Shown here: one piece after another, positions 58,281 to 64,000 of the stretch
Layout of the letters: each line of letters begins with the position of its first letter
Position numbering within the stretch: the stretch's first letter is position 1
From: Rhizophagus irregularis
Taxonomy: Eukaryota > Glomeromycota > Glomeromycetes > Glomerales > Glomeraceae
DNA length: 64,000 nt
Assembly: GCF_026210795.1 (NCBI RefSeq)
Contig: NC_089429.1
Location: 4,650,001-4,714,000 of the forward strand
Direction of reading: 5' to 3'
The notes under the pieces: generated by a model
Seen by the model: the letters and a program-made list of their open reading frames with translations, nothing else
What the model was told of the DNA's origin: nothing
Database searches by the model: none
Translations under genes and position numbers: made by a program

Positions 58281-58437
58281 TTATCGGGTATCCTCATATT
58301 TCTCGACAAGGACTGATGACCATGTAACCTTATCATCAGGTATCCTTGCATTTTTTCGACAAGGATTGATGACCATGTAACTTTATCATCAGGTATCCTT
58401 GCATTTTTTTCGACAAGGACTGATGACCATGTCACTT
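58281..58437. repeat. Three 52-53-bp tandem repeats between element genes
   Basis: Units centred on GGTATCCTTGCATTTTTTCG and CGACAAGGACTGATGACCAT (starts of TATCC at 58289, 58341, 58394). The last two units are almost identical. They lie between the stop of F-box gene 2 and the promoter motif of the next gene; each unit could form a weak hairpin. Confidence 0.9.
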
Positions 58438-58447
58438 GGTTATTGTA

Positions 58448-58454
58448 AATTGAA
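58448..58454 (+). promoter_or_regulatory. AATTGAAGA motif before the 58494 gene
   Basis: GTAAATTGAAGAAAACTATTAG, core 40-46 bp before ATG 58494. Confidence 0.6.
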
Positions 58455-58493
58455 GAAAACTATTAGGTATGTAGACACATACAGAAAAAAGAC

Positions 58494-59075
58494 ATGTCTT
58501 ACCCTTATATAGCTAACCCTATAACTGGACGTCCAATTATTATCGGTGGAGATACCTTTAATCGAATAGTTATGGAATCCCATGATTATATTGATGGAAG
58601 GCTTGTCCGTAGACAAACTGCACCTCCACCTGAAGAGCAACCTGTATATTTAAATACAGATACAGGACGTTATGTTCGACGTGGTACTAGAACATATCAT
58701 AGACTGATTGAGAGTGACTATGAGGTAGTTGAGGATTACTACCTTGTCCATTATGAAGAAGAGGCGCTTATAGAGGAAATCATCAATGAAACACGCTATA
58801 ATGAGGAAAATCTTGATGGGCAGCGGTTAACTTTCAATGATATACAACAAATCAGGGCCGCTATTCAGGCTGACCAAGATGAATATGATGATTTTATCTT
58901 ACAGCAGGATACGACTAACGGGACACCTTCCTCCGGTCCTTCCGGTCGTCCACGAACTTTGGAGGACCATACCCCGAGACTTGCAGAGCTTAATATTGAG
59001 TTGTGTAGGGAATGTCTCATGCCTGTAAGCCCAAGTGACTTAACGGACAAGTTGTGCAAGGACTGCTCTGAATAG
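58494..59075 (+). CDS. Unknown element protein with C-terminal zinc ribbon, 193 aa
   Basis: ATG at 58494, intact. The N-terminal 60 residues are strand-like with repeated GRPIIIGGDTFNR and GRYVRRGTRTYHR segments, suggesting two copies of a short (about 40-residue) motif. Then comes an acidic helical middle (EEEALIEEIINETRYNEEN). After a Ser/Gly/Pro linker, the C-terminus has LCRECLMPVSPSDLTDKLCK-DC: two CxxC pairs about 15 residues apart, a treble-clef or zinc-ribbon knuckle. No family recognised. It may bind nucleic acid or a protein partner. Own AATTGAAGA motif. Confidence 0.7.
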   Translation: MSYPYIANPITGRPIIIGGDTFNRIVMESHDYIDGRLVRRQTAPPPEEQPVYLNTDTGRYVRRGTRTYHRLIESDYEVVEDYYLVHYEEEALIEEIINETRYNEENLDGQRLTFNDIQQIRAAIQADQDEYDDFILQQDTTNGTPSSGPSGRPRTLEDHTPRLAELNIELCRECLMPVSPSDLTDKLCKDCSE

Positions 59076-59081
59076 TTACTT

Positions 59082-59090
59082 AATTTTGAA
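59082..59090 (+). promoter_or_regulatory. AATTTTGAA variant motif before the 59121 gene
   Basis: TAATTTTGAATAATTC, core 31-39 bp before ATG 59121; a weak variant. Confidence 0.35.
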
Positions 59091-59120
59091 TAATTCTTTT
59101 TTACATAAAGAAAGATAGCC

Positions 59121-59681
59121 ATGTCAACATCAATCGTAATAAACCAGTACCAAAACTGTGGAGTAATCACTCCAAAAACAGCACATAGAGGATTATCCAG
59201 TGTATTATACAGACAGATTATAAAGAAGATTAGTGATGAGAATGACCCTCTACAAGCCTTGGGACTTGCTAGGGATAAGTTAGTTCAGATCATTCGTCGG
59301 GCAAGTAATGTGGACTTTACACAATTGTTTACACAAAGACTGGATATGAAAATTATAGATGGAGAGCCATATGAAGATATTAGGAAGTGGCTTCTCGAAC
59401 AGCTTATAGCCATAGGTTGTGATAGTGGAGAAATTGCCTTATATCAATTTCTAAGGGGTACATATCCAGATGGTATCGACGAGCCTTTCAATACATTCTA
59501 TAAGAACTATGTAAATCATATAAGTAATTCAATGACTAAGAACTTTGCTTCTCGTGCCTTAGGAGCAATAGGGTTGAAGGCTAAGATGTTAAGGATTGAC
59601 TTTGAAGGCCGTAAAAAAAGTGCTATGATTCTTAGAGCTTCTGCAAACGAATTACTTGATATTCTCACAAGATACTATTAA
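59121..59681 (+). CDS. Unknown element protein, 186 aa
   Basis: ATG at 59121 (MSTSIVINQYQNCGV), stop at 59679-59681, overlapping the 3' end of the convergent ATPase gene by 17 bp. Mostly helical, moderately basic C-terminus (GAIGLKAKMLRIDFEGRKKS). No recognised domain. The N-terminus begins like that of the coiled-coil gene at 60920 (MSTS), and the upstream region has a weak form of the shared motif. Position next to the ATPase would suit a structural or packaging partner, but this is a guess from context only. Confidence 0.7.
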   Translation: MSTSIVINQYQNCGVITPKTAHRGLSSVLYRQIIKKISDENDPLQALGLARDKLVQIIRRASNVDFTQLFTQRLDMKIIDGEPYEDIRKWLLEQLIAIGCDSGEIALYQFLRGTYPDGIDEPFNTFYKNYVNHISNSMTKNFASRALGAIGLKAKMLRIDFEGRKKSAMILRASANELLDILTRYY

Positions 59682-60888
59682 TCCCTACTTGTAATGCTCG
59701 ACGGTCCATGTGGCTCTTAGAAAAGATCTGTAGAAGGACTTCAATACCTTCTATTATTTTTTTATTATCCAGAGGGCGACTAGACTTCAGGGCTTCATAT
59801 CGGGAGAATAACTCCTTCACATTCTCAGTTTTCAGAGTTTCAGTCTTTGCAGTCCTACCCTGTACTTTTGCTAAGAAATCCTGAAAGTCAGCTCCTAGGG
59901 TCTTACCAGAAAGTCCATAAGCTTCCCGAAAGACAAATTTAATCCAGGTATCTGTATTCTTGGCTAAGACACCAGGTACAAGTAAATGTTGACGCTCTTT
60001 AGGGGATGGAAATACCCGAGCAAATTCAATCAAGTGTCCACCTTTTTTTGCTTCAAATACAGCTTTCTGACCATAGGGACTAAACTTGGATTGAACTGTG
60101 ATTGAACTGGGTTCAGACTGAGATCGAACTGGGTTCAAACTTGGATCAAACTGAGATTGAACTGAGATCGAACTAGGATTGAACTGAGATTGCTCTGTGA
60201 TCGAACTGAGACTAGTATCCCATCTTACTCGAATGGACAGTGGATCACTTTTGGACCGTCTAAGATCAAACACTACAAATTCACGTTGCAGAGTAAGATC
60301 ATCAATTACTGGTGCTAATGACTCTGATTCTTCTGTATATTGGCGGATGATTCTCTTGGTATCTGTAAGGCTCCCATGACCTCCATGCAGTGAGATGTAG
60401 TTAACATTTTCTCGAATAGCCTTAGGAATGGCAAAGAATCTTTGGGCTACATAAATACATGAAATATTTTTGTGTCGTCCATGTGTAAAGTAACCAGTGA
60501 TGAGATCCTGGATTTTTTTAGGTGCATCCATCAGATCCTCAAAGATTACCACAGTAGCTTGAGTAGGGTCGAAGGAGTCAATCTCTGGAATCTCACTATG
60601 GGTTACTGCAGTGAATGGGATCTTCTCCTCTTCGAAAAAATCATGTACAACTGCCCACTTTGGCTCGTCAAGATATCTGCCAACTAAAAGTACTGCATCA
60701 CATAGTACATACCGATTACCATCCTCCTTTGCCTTCTTGTCACCCATTAACAAGTTAATAATCATAGTTGTCTTACCTGAGTCTGAGCTACCTGCTACGG
60801 CTAATCGAAAGGGCCATGATGGAGCAAACTCATTGCCTTGTCTTGAGTCGGTCGTGTACTCATCCAAATTGTATACATAAAGATCCAT
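59665..60888 (-). CDS. A32/FtsK-HerA-type genome-packaging ATPase, 407 aa
   Basis: Minus strand, ATG at 60888-60886. Walker A in FRLAVAGSSDSGKTTMIINL (residues about 27-46), Walker B in TVVIFEDLMDAP (about 113-124), a downstream Gln sensor in CIYVAQRFF (about 145-153), and arginines at RRSKSD. This is the ATPase layout of A32-like packaging motors of Mavericks, virophages and large DNA viruses, which pump DNA into the capsid. Between about residues 225 and 275 four 11-residue repeats (SSIxVQSQFDP type) are inserted, followed by a C-terminal domain of about 130 residues. Frame intact. It is the only minus-strand gene between 51591 and 63890, divergent from the coiled-coil gene with just 31 bp between start codons, and lacks the AATTGAA motif on its own side. 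Confidence 0.85.
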   Translation of the reverse strand: MDLYVYNLDEYTTDSRQGNEFAPSWPFRLAVAGSSDSGKTTMIINLLMGDKKAKEDGNRYVLCDAVLLVGRYLDEPKWAVVHDFFEEEKIPFTAVTHSEIPEIDSFDPTQATVVIFEDLMDAPKKIQDLITGYFTHGRHKNISCIYVAQRFFAIPKAIRENVNYISLHGGHGSLTDTKRIIRQYTEESESLAPVIDDLTLQREFVVFDLRRSKSDPLSIRVRWDTSLSSITEQSQFNPSSISVQSQFDPSLNPVRSQSEPSSITVQSKFSPYGQKAVFEAKKGGHLIEFARVFPSPKERQHLLVPGVLAKNTDTWIKFVFREAYGLSGKTLGADFQDFLAKVQGRTAKTETLKTENVKELFSRYEALKSSRPLDNKKIIEGIEVLLQIFSKSHMDRRALQVGINSIL

Positions 60889-60893
60889 TTGAA
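60887..60893 (+). promoter_or_regulatory. ATTTGAA motif in the 31-bp divergent promoter
   Basis: ATTTGAATTTTATTC, 27-33 bp before ATG 60920; overlaps the start codon of the ATPase on the other strand. Confidence 0.35.
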
Positions 60894-60919
60894 TTTTATT
60901 CTAACTTAGTTTAAATACT

Positions 60920-61717
60920 ATGTCGACATCAACACCAATTCCAGTTTATACTCCTTCAGAACCTACTGGACCGCCTCCTGCACACTTGGCTAATGAAGAA
61001 GACGATGATGAATTAGTTAGAATACTAAAGGCTCATGCAAATTTATTGACTACCAGGGGTCGTTTAACTGTTGATTCAGAGATACAGGAGGCAAATAATC
61101 AAATCAAACATATTATTAATATATTAATGTATCGCTGTAAAGCAAAACATGAAGAACTTGGTATTACAAAAGATTTGTTAGTTTTTGCACAAGGTAAGAT
61201 AAATGCATTTGATGAAACGTTTACTAATTTAGAACGTCAATTAGTTATTATACGTGCTGCCAATGATAATTTCATAGAAGAAAACCATAACCTGCAAAGA
61301 GATTATGATACTATGGTAGAGCTTCGTCGACGGGCTATAGGTGAACGTAATCAGGCACGACATGAACGTAATGTATTACAAGCAGATTATACTCAAGCAG
61401 TAATGGATCGTAATGAGGCTCAAAATGCTGTGAATCGTGGTAATATCCTTCTAAATCATTGGCGGCTGAGGGCTACTCGGACTGGAGGACAACTTGTATT
61501 AGTTAATGCGCAACTTGGACAGGTTAATGTACAGCTAGCACATGCTAATAATAGGGTGCGTTTTGGGATTCAGACATTAGGGAGACTTAGAAATAGACTT
61601 TTCCAACAGATAGCTGCTCTTAGAATTCAGGTACAATGGTTTCGAATTAGACAATTGAACCCTCTTCCACCTCTTTTAAACAATCCACTAGAGACGATAT
61701 GGCTACCACTGCAATAG
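60920..61717 (+). CDS. Coiled-coil element protein, 265 aa
   Basis: ATG at 60920. N-terminal 25 residues are Pro/Thr-rich and disordered, followed by an acidic patch (EEDDDE). From about residue 45 to 240 there is a long coiled coil with few prolines (ITKDLLVFAQGKINAFDETF, NLQRDYDTMVELRRRAIGER). The C-terminus is basic and ends in a Pro/Leu-rich tail. No known family. Its last 19 bases overlap the Gag start, and an AATTGAA motif for Gag is embedded in its C-terminal coding sequence at 61653. It may be a scaffold or fibre-like partner of the Gag (inference from position only). Confidence 0.75.
   Translation: MSTSTPIPVYTPSEPTGPPPAHLANEEDDDELVRILKAHANLLTTRGRLTVDSEIQEANNQIKHIINILMYRCKAKHEELGITKDLLVFAQGKINAFDETFTNLERQLVIIRAANDNFIEENHNLQRDYDTMVELRRRAIGERNQARHERNVLQADYTQAVMDRNEAQNAVNRGNILLNHWRLRATRTGGQLVLVNAQLGQVNVQLAHANNRVRFGIQTLGRLRNRLFQQIAALRIQVQWFRIRQLNPLPPLLNNPLETIWLPLQ
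61653..61659 (+). promoter_or_regulatory. AATTGAA motif for the gag gene, inside the upstream coding region
   Basis: ACAATTGAACCC, core 40-46 bp before ATG 61699. It keeps the usual spacing although it lies inside an open reading frame. Confidence 0.5.
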
Positions 61718-63153
61718 GATTGCCAATTTTTGAGGGTAAAGCTACTGATGATATTGATACATTTGTTAGGCTTTATATGGGTTATCTTGATACTATTAAT
61801 CTTAACCCGTATGCTGCTGGAGGGCCACCAGAGTCTTGGAAAAGAGCTATGGGTATACTTAGAAGCTGCATGGCCGGTGAAGCGGCTGAATGGTTTGATC
61901 GAGAAATTACAGGAAAAAATTGGGAACTTTCTAGTATTAATTCAGCTGGTGGAGCTAATTTAGCTGCTTTTGTAGCATTAGTAATACCAGAAGGTGCAGG
62001 AGGACCAAATGCAGGTACCTATGTAAATGGGTCTGAAGCACAAATCTATTCAAGAGATATAAATAATGCATTAGCAACTATTAGAGCAACATTTATTCCT
62101 ACCCATGATTTAATAGGTGGAGATAAAGCTTGGGGAAGAGCTGGTGCTCGTCCGACAGATAGAGTTGCTCCAGCTACTGCAGATGCTGGTGTTGCTGCTG
62201 CTAATAATCATCCTATAGTTTTTCCAGGTATTAAACCTAACCAGGCGCTTTATTGGCTTAGAACACAATTTCCAACTATTTTAGATGAAAAGAAACGTAT
62301 CCGTTTTAACAGTCTTTATCAGGAAAATGAGCCAGTTGATGCATTTTATAGAACTGTAAAGAGGGCTGGAAAATTACTAAAACTAACTGATGATCTTATT
62401 ATCGACCAGTTCTTTAGAGGTCTTTCGGCTGATAATATTTTTGAAGCAGAAAGGTTTAGTAATCTTAATCCTGATGACTTGGTTAAACATCTGAGAAATT
62501 TAGAACGAAGAAGGGCTGAAATGCGCTTGGGGTTACAAGATAGAAATCGACGACTTCAAGCAGATTACAGTGATGTAACTCAACCTCCGTTAGGAAAACA
62601 GGAACCTGTCGTACTGACATCAAAGTCATCTGGGGTTACTCAAGAACAATTACAAAAGTTACTTAAGGCTCAAGCTGAGGAACTTACCAAGAATTTTCAG
62701 GTGCAATTTAAACAATTACAAGCTCGGCCAGTTCGTAATCCACCAGTCTATAGACAGCAGATTAAACCTGTTCGACCAAAACCACAGAGACGTGTTGTTC
62801 AGGATCCTCAGGATCCTGATTGGGATGATGGTTATGTAGATCATGATGTTGGTGATGACCCTGATGCTCCTGAGTGGACTTTGGATGATCATCAAAATGC
62901 TATTGATCTTATTATGGGATATAAACGTGGGACGTCTAAAATACTTACAAAACAACTTCAGAAGGCTAAAGATAAACGTGATGATCTGGATTTGGCCCGA
63001 GCAATGAGAAACCTCGATCTTAATGATGATACTATGGACATTGATACTGCGAGTTTTGGTGAAAAGGTAGAATTGAGAGAAAAAGATGGTGATGTCTATA
63101 TGGTTCGTGTTGGGTCAAAAAAAAGTAGGTTCGAGTATCTCAAAACTTCTTAA
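61699..63153 (+). CDS. Retroelement-type Gag (capsid) protein, 484 aa
   Basis: ATG at 61699, overlapping the upstream stop. Gag features: an N-terminal helical region with AMGILRSCMAGEAAEWFDRE (residues about 51-75), the long middle with ALATIRATFIPTHD, then the C-terminal capsid part QENEPVDAFYRTVKRAGKLL and IIDQFFRGLSADNIFE (about 213-255), the typical L-x-Q-x-x-E-x-V-x-x-F-x-R pattern of Ty3/gypsy Gags. After residue 275 there is a basic, Gln/Pro-rich tail with an acidic repeat (DPQDPDWDDGYVDHDVGDDP), but no CCHC zinc knuckle. An insertion of about 70 residues (GAGGPNAG to ATADAGVAAANN) is unusual for Gags. It shares a 68-bp overlap with the protease in the +1 frame. Related retrotransposon Gags form capsids around RNA; in this DNA element its cargo is unknown. 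Confidence 0.75.
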   Translation: MATTAIGLPIFEGKATDDIDTFVRLYMGYLDTINLNPYAAGGPPESWKRAMGILRSCMAGEAAEWFDREITGKNWELSSINSAGGANLAAFVALVIPEGAGGPNAGTYVNGSEAQIYSRDINNALATIRATFIPTHDLIGGDKAWGRAGARPTDRVAPATADAGVAAANNHPIVFPGIKPNQALYWLRTQFPTILDEKKRIRFNSLYQENEPVDAFYRTVKRAGKLLKLTDDLIIDQFFRGLSADNIFEAERFSNLNPDDLVKHLRNLERRRAEMRLGLQDRNRRLQADYSDVTQPPLGKQEPVVLTSKSSGVTQEQLQKLLKAQAEELTKNFQVQFKQLQARPVRNPPVYRQQIKPVRPKPQRRVVQDPQDPDWDDGYVDHDVGDDPDAPEWTLDDHQNAIDLIMGYKRGTSKILTKQLQKAKDKRDDLDLARAMRNLDLNDDTMDIDTASFGEKVELREKDGDVYMVRVGSKKSRFEYLKTS

Positions 63154-63865
63154 GTCGTCCCCAAATAAGACAGCAGTTAGCTCTTCTAGTGTGCCATTGA
63201 AAGGCAAAGCAACCCCTGTTAAGATTCCTGTGAAAGTTACTGGTAGTAAGTTTACACCTGCAAAAGCTGTTACTAAGAATGACTTATTAAGCCTGTTAAG
63301 GTCTGCAGACTTTAGGAAATTACTCCGTGAGATTCTTCAGGAGGAGTTATTGTCTGCTAGAAAAGTCACAGAGATTCCGGAGGACCTAGTTGAGGAGGAA
63401 CAAGAAGAGGATATCAGGGTAGATGATCCTATGGATATTGACATAGCTCGTTTAGAGAATACTAAAGATCTTTTAGCACTGGATGGGGAGGTTAATGGGA
63501 TAGCAATTCAGTGTTTAGCAGACACTTGTGCTAATGCGTCTTTTATTCAGAGAGAAGCTGCTGAGGAATTAGGGTTGGATATTGACAAGAGTATTACATA
63601 TAACATATCTGGTGCTTCAGGAACAGGTAGGACATTCGGCATGGTAAAGGGAGTGACAATCAAACTTACCCCTGATTATGCTATCACTGAGGACCTTGCA
63701 GTCTTAAGTGGTTACAAGCATAGGGAAATTGGGTTAAGCCGAACGTGTCTGAAACGTTACAATTATGATGTCCATGAATCACGTGAACATATAGCCTTTA
63801 CCTGTGATGGGAAGAATGTTTTTATCCCGATAGTTCCTGATGCTAATCGAGGGGATAAAAAATAA
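63086..63865 (+). CDS. Retropepsin-like aspartic protease, 259 aa
   Basis: Frame from an ATG at 63086 (MVMSIWF) to the stop at 63863-63865, in +1 relative to Gag. The first 110 residues are Lys/Ser/Pro-rich then acidic. The protease domain starts near residue 130: IQCLADTCANASFIQREAAE, the D-T-G-A active-site loop of retropepsins with Cys in place of Gly. The flap-like NISGASGTGRTFGMVKG follows, and the second half SGYKHREIGLSRTCLKRY, where related enzymes have ILGRxFL. Whether it is made from its own ATG or as a Gag-Pro fusion by +1 frameshifting at the A8 run (63117-63124) is open. In retroelements this enzyme matures Gag; Mavericks normally use a cysteine protease instead. The stop is 25 bp before the convergent chromodomain gene. 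Confidence 0.75.
   Translation: MVMSIWFVLGQKKVGSSISKLLKSSPNKTAVSSSSVPLKGKATPVKIPVKVTGSKFTPAKAVTKNDLLSLLRSADFRKLLREILQEELLSARKVTEIPEDLVEEEQEEDIRVDDPMDIDIARLENTKDLLALDGEVNGIAIQCLADTCANASFIQREAAEELGLDIDKSITYNISGASGTGRTFGMVKGVTIKLTPDYAITEDLAVLSGYKHREIGLSRTCLKRYNYDVHESREHIAFTCDGKNVFIPIVPDANRGDKK
63117..63124 (+). promoter_or_regulatory. A8 run in the gag-pro overlap (possible +1 frameshift site)
   Basis: TCAAAAAAAAGTAGG lies inside the 68-bp overlap of the two frames. Homopolymers of this length allow slippage, but equally attract real or sequencing indels. Confidence 0.35.
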
Positions 63866-63890
63866 GACCCTTTAATTCTTCTATTTTTTT

Positions 63891-64000
63891 TTATTCCCAA
63901 AATTTGCGAATTAAGTCAGGAACATCCTCCTTCAACTGGTCAGCAGGTTCCCAAGTAGCCTCAGTGTCTGGATAGCGCTCCCACTTAACCAAATACTGGT
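63891..64000 (-). CDS. C-terminal chromodomain, probably of an integrase (runs off window)
   Basis: Minus strand, stop TAA at 63893-63891. The visible 35 residues contain the chromodomain core QYLVKWERYPDTEATWEP, followed by a terminal helix ending LIRKFWE. The chromodomain is the very last part of the protein, as in chromovirus-type and many Maverick integrases, where it binds modified histones and steers insertion. No LTR or spacer fits between this stop and the protease stop (25 bp), so it is not the end of a separate LTR retrotransposon in reverse orientation. The catalytic DDE core must lie beyond 64000. A different chromodomain protein cannot be excluded. Confidence 0.75.
   Translation of the reverse strand, partial: QYLVKWERYPDTEATWEPADQLKEDVPDLIRKFWE

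Larger units (their letters stand above)
51591..64000. mobile_element. Maverick/Polinton-like virus-type element, left 12.4 kb
   Basis: It starts 5'-AGTCGTCGGG exactly where a MULE repeat unit is broken; 5'-AG ends and 6-bp duplications are Maverick hallmarks. Base composition rises sharply against the surrounding DNA. It encodes compactly spaced, intronless genes: F-box, D5-like helicase, family B polymerase, two small unknowns, second F-box, A32-type ATPase, coiled-coil, Gag, retropepsin, and a convergent chromodomain gene reaching the window edge. Polymerase, packaging-type ATPase and a chromodomain-ended integrase together are the classic Maverick set. The Gag and retropepsin are not. The right end and any capsid genes lie outside the window. 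Confidence 0.8.

Noticed and set aside
61699-64000. An ordinary Ty3/gypsy retrotransposon at the right edge
   Set aside because: Gag-pro and the chromodomain gene are on opposite strands, no RT follows the protease, and the 25-bp gap leaves no LTR. Kept as the less likely alternative because the sequence ends at 64000.
1-64000. tRNA or rRNA genes
   Set aside because: I found no cloverleaf with TTC-arm and D-arm consensus and no rRNA-like stretch by eye; a tRNAscan run would be decisive.

Overview
The window looks like nuclear DNA of an arbuscular mycorrhizal fungus (Glomeromycotina, most likely Rhizophagus). This is inferred from the very AT-rich sequence, genes cut into many short GT-AG introns, F-box, BTB-BACK-SPRY and short-chain-dehydrogenase paralogues, a (TTAGGG)n block, and dense mobile DNA. 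No database search was possible.

Layout. 1-5455: two conserved housekeeping genes, divergent: a WDR6/Trm734-like WD40 gene (minus, cut by the window edge) and GUF1, the mitochondrial LepA GTPase (plus). 5456-13380: gene-poor, with a 533-bp insertion inside an 18-bp direct repeat, a broken F-box/LRR gene, one lineage-type hypothetical gene and a MITE. 13380-29010: a tandem array of HSD17B10-like dehydrogenase genes, all minus strand (three look intact, one is a pseudogene, one a rearranged fragment), interrupted by a 60-bp palindromic satellite, a CATTGA microsatellite, an interstitial telomeric repeat and MITEs. 29314-30969: an F-box gene. 33000-45560: three BTB-BACK-SPRY loci (one intact on plus; two on minus, each with one nonsense codon) in an inverted and tandem duplication. 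The paralogous blocks act as empty sites that expose insertions of a Tc1/mariner-like element, a hAT-like MITE, a 1.6-kb element with 9-bp target duplications, and a solo LTR at the block edge. 47130-51590: a MULE (transposase with DDE, SWIM and CCHC domains) between arrays of intron-like subterminal repeats.

51591-64000: the most interesting part, the left 12.4 kb of a more GC-rich, compact, virus-like Maverick/Polinton-type element inserted in the right repeat array of the MULE. It begins with 5'-AG and four successive hairpins. It carries two F-box genes, a D5-like SF3 helicase, a family B DNA polymerase, an A32/FtsK-HerA-type ATPase, several unknown proteins, a coiled-coil protein, a retroelement-type Gag, a retropepsin, and, converging on these, the C-terminal chromodomain of what is probably an integrase. 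Most plus-strand genes have an AATTGAA-type motif 20-55 bp before the ATG. The helicase has a frameshift and an in-frame TGA, and the polymerase has a frameshift, so this copy is probably partly decayed.

The candidate new system is a DNA-polymerase-bearing Maverick-like element that carries a retrotransposon-type Gag and aspartic protease on its own strand, opposite to the chromodomain integrase. A simple reading is that the usual capsid/cysteine-protease module has been replaced or supplemented by a retroelement capsid module. The right end lies outside the window, so a jelly-roll capsid gene further right cannot be excluded.
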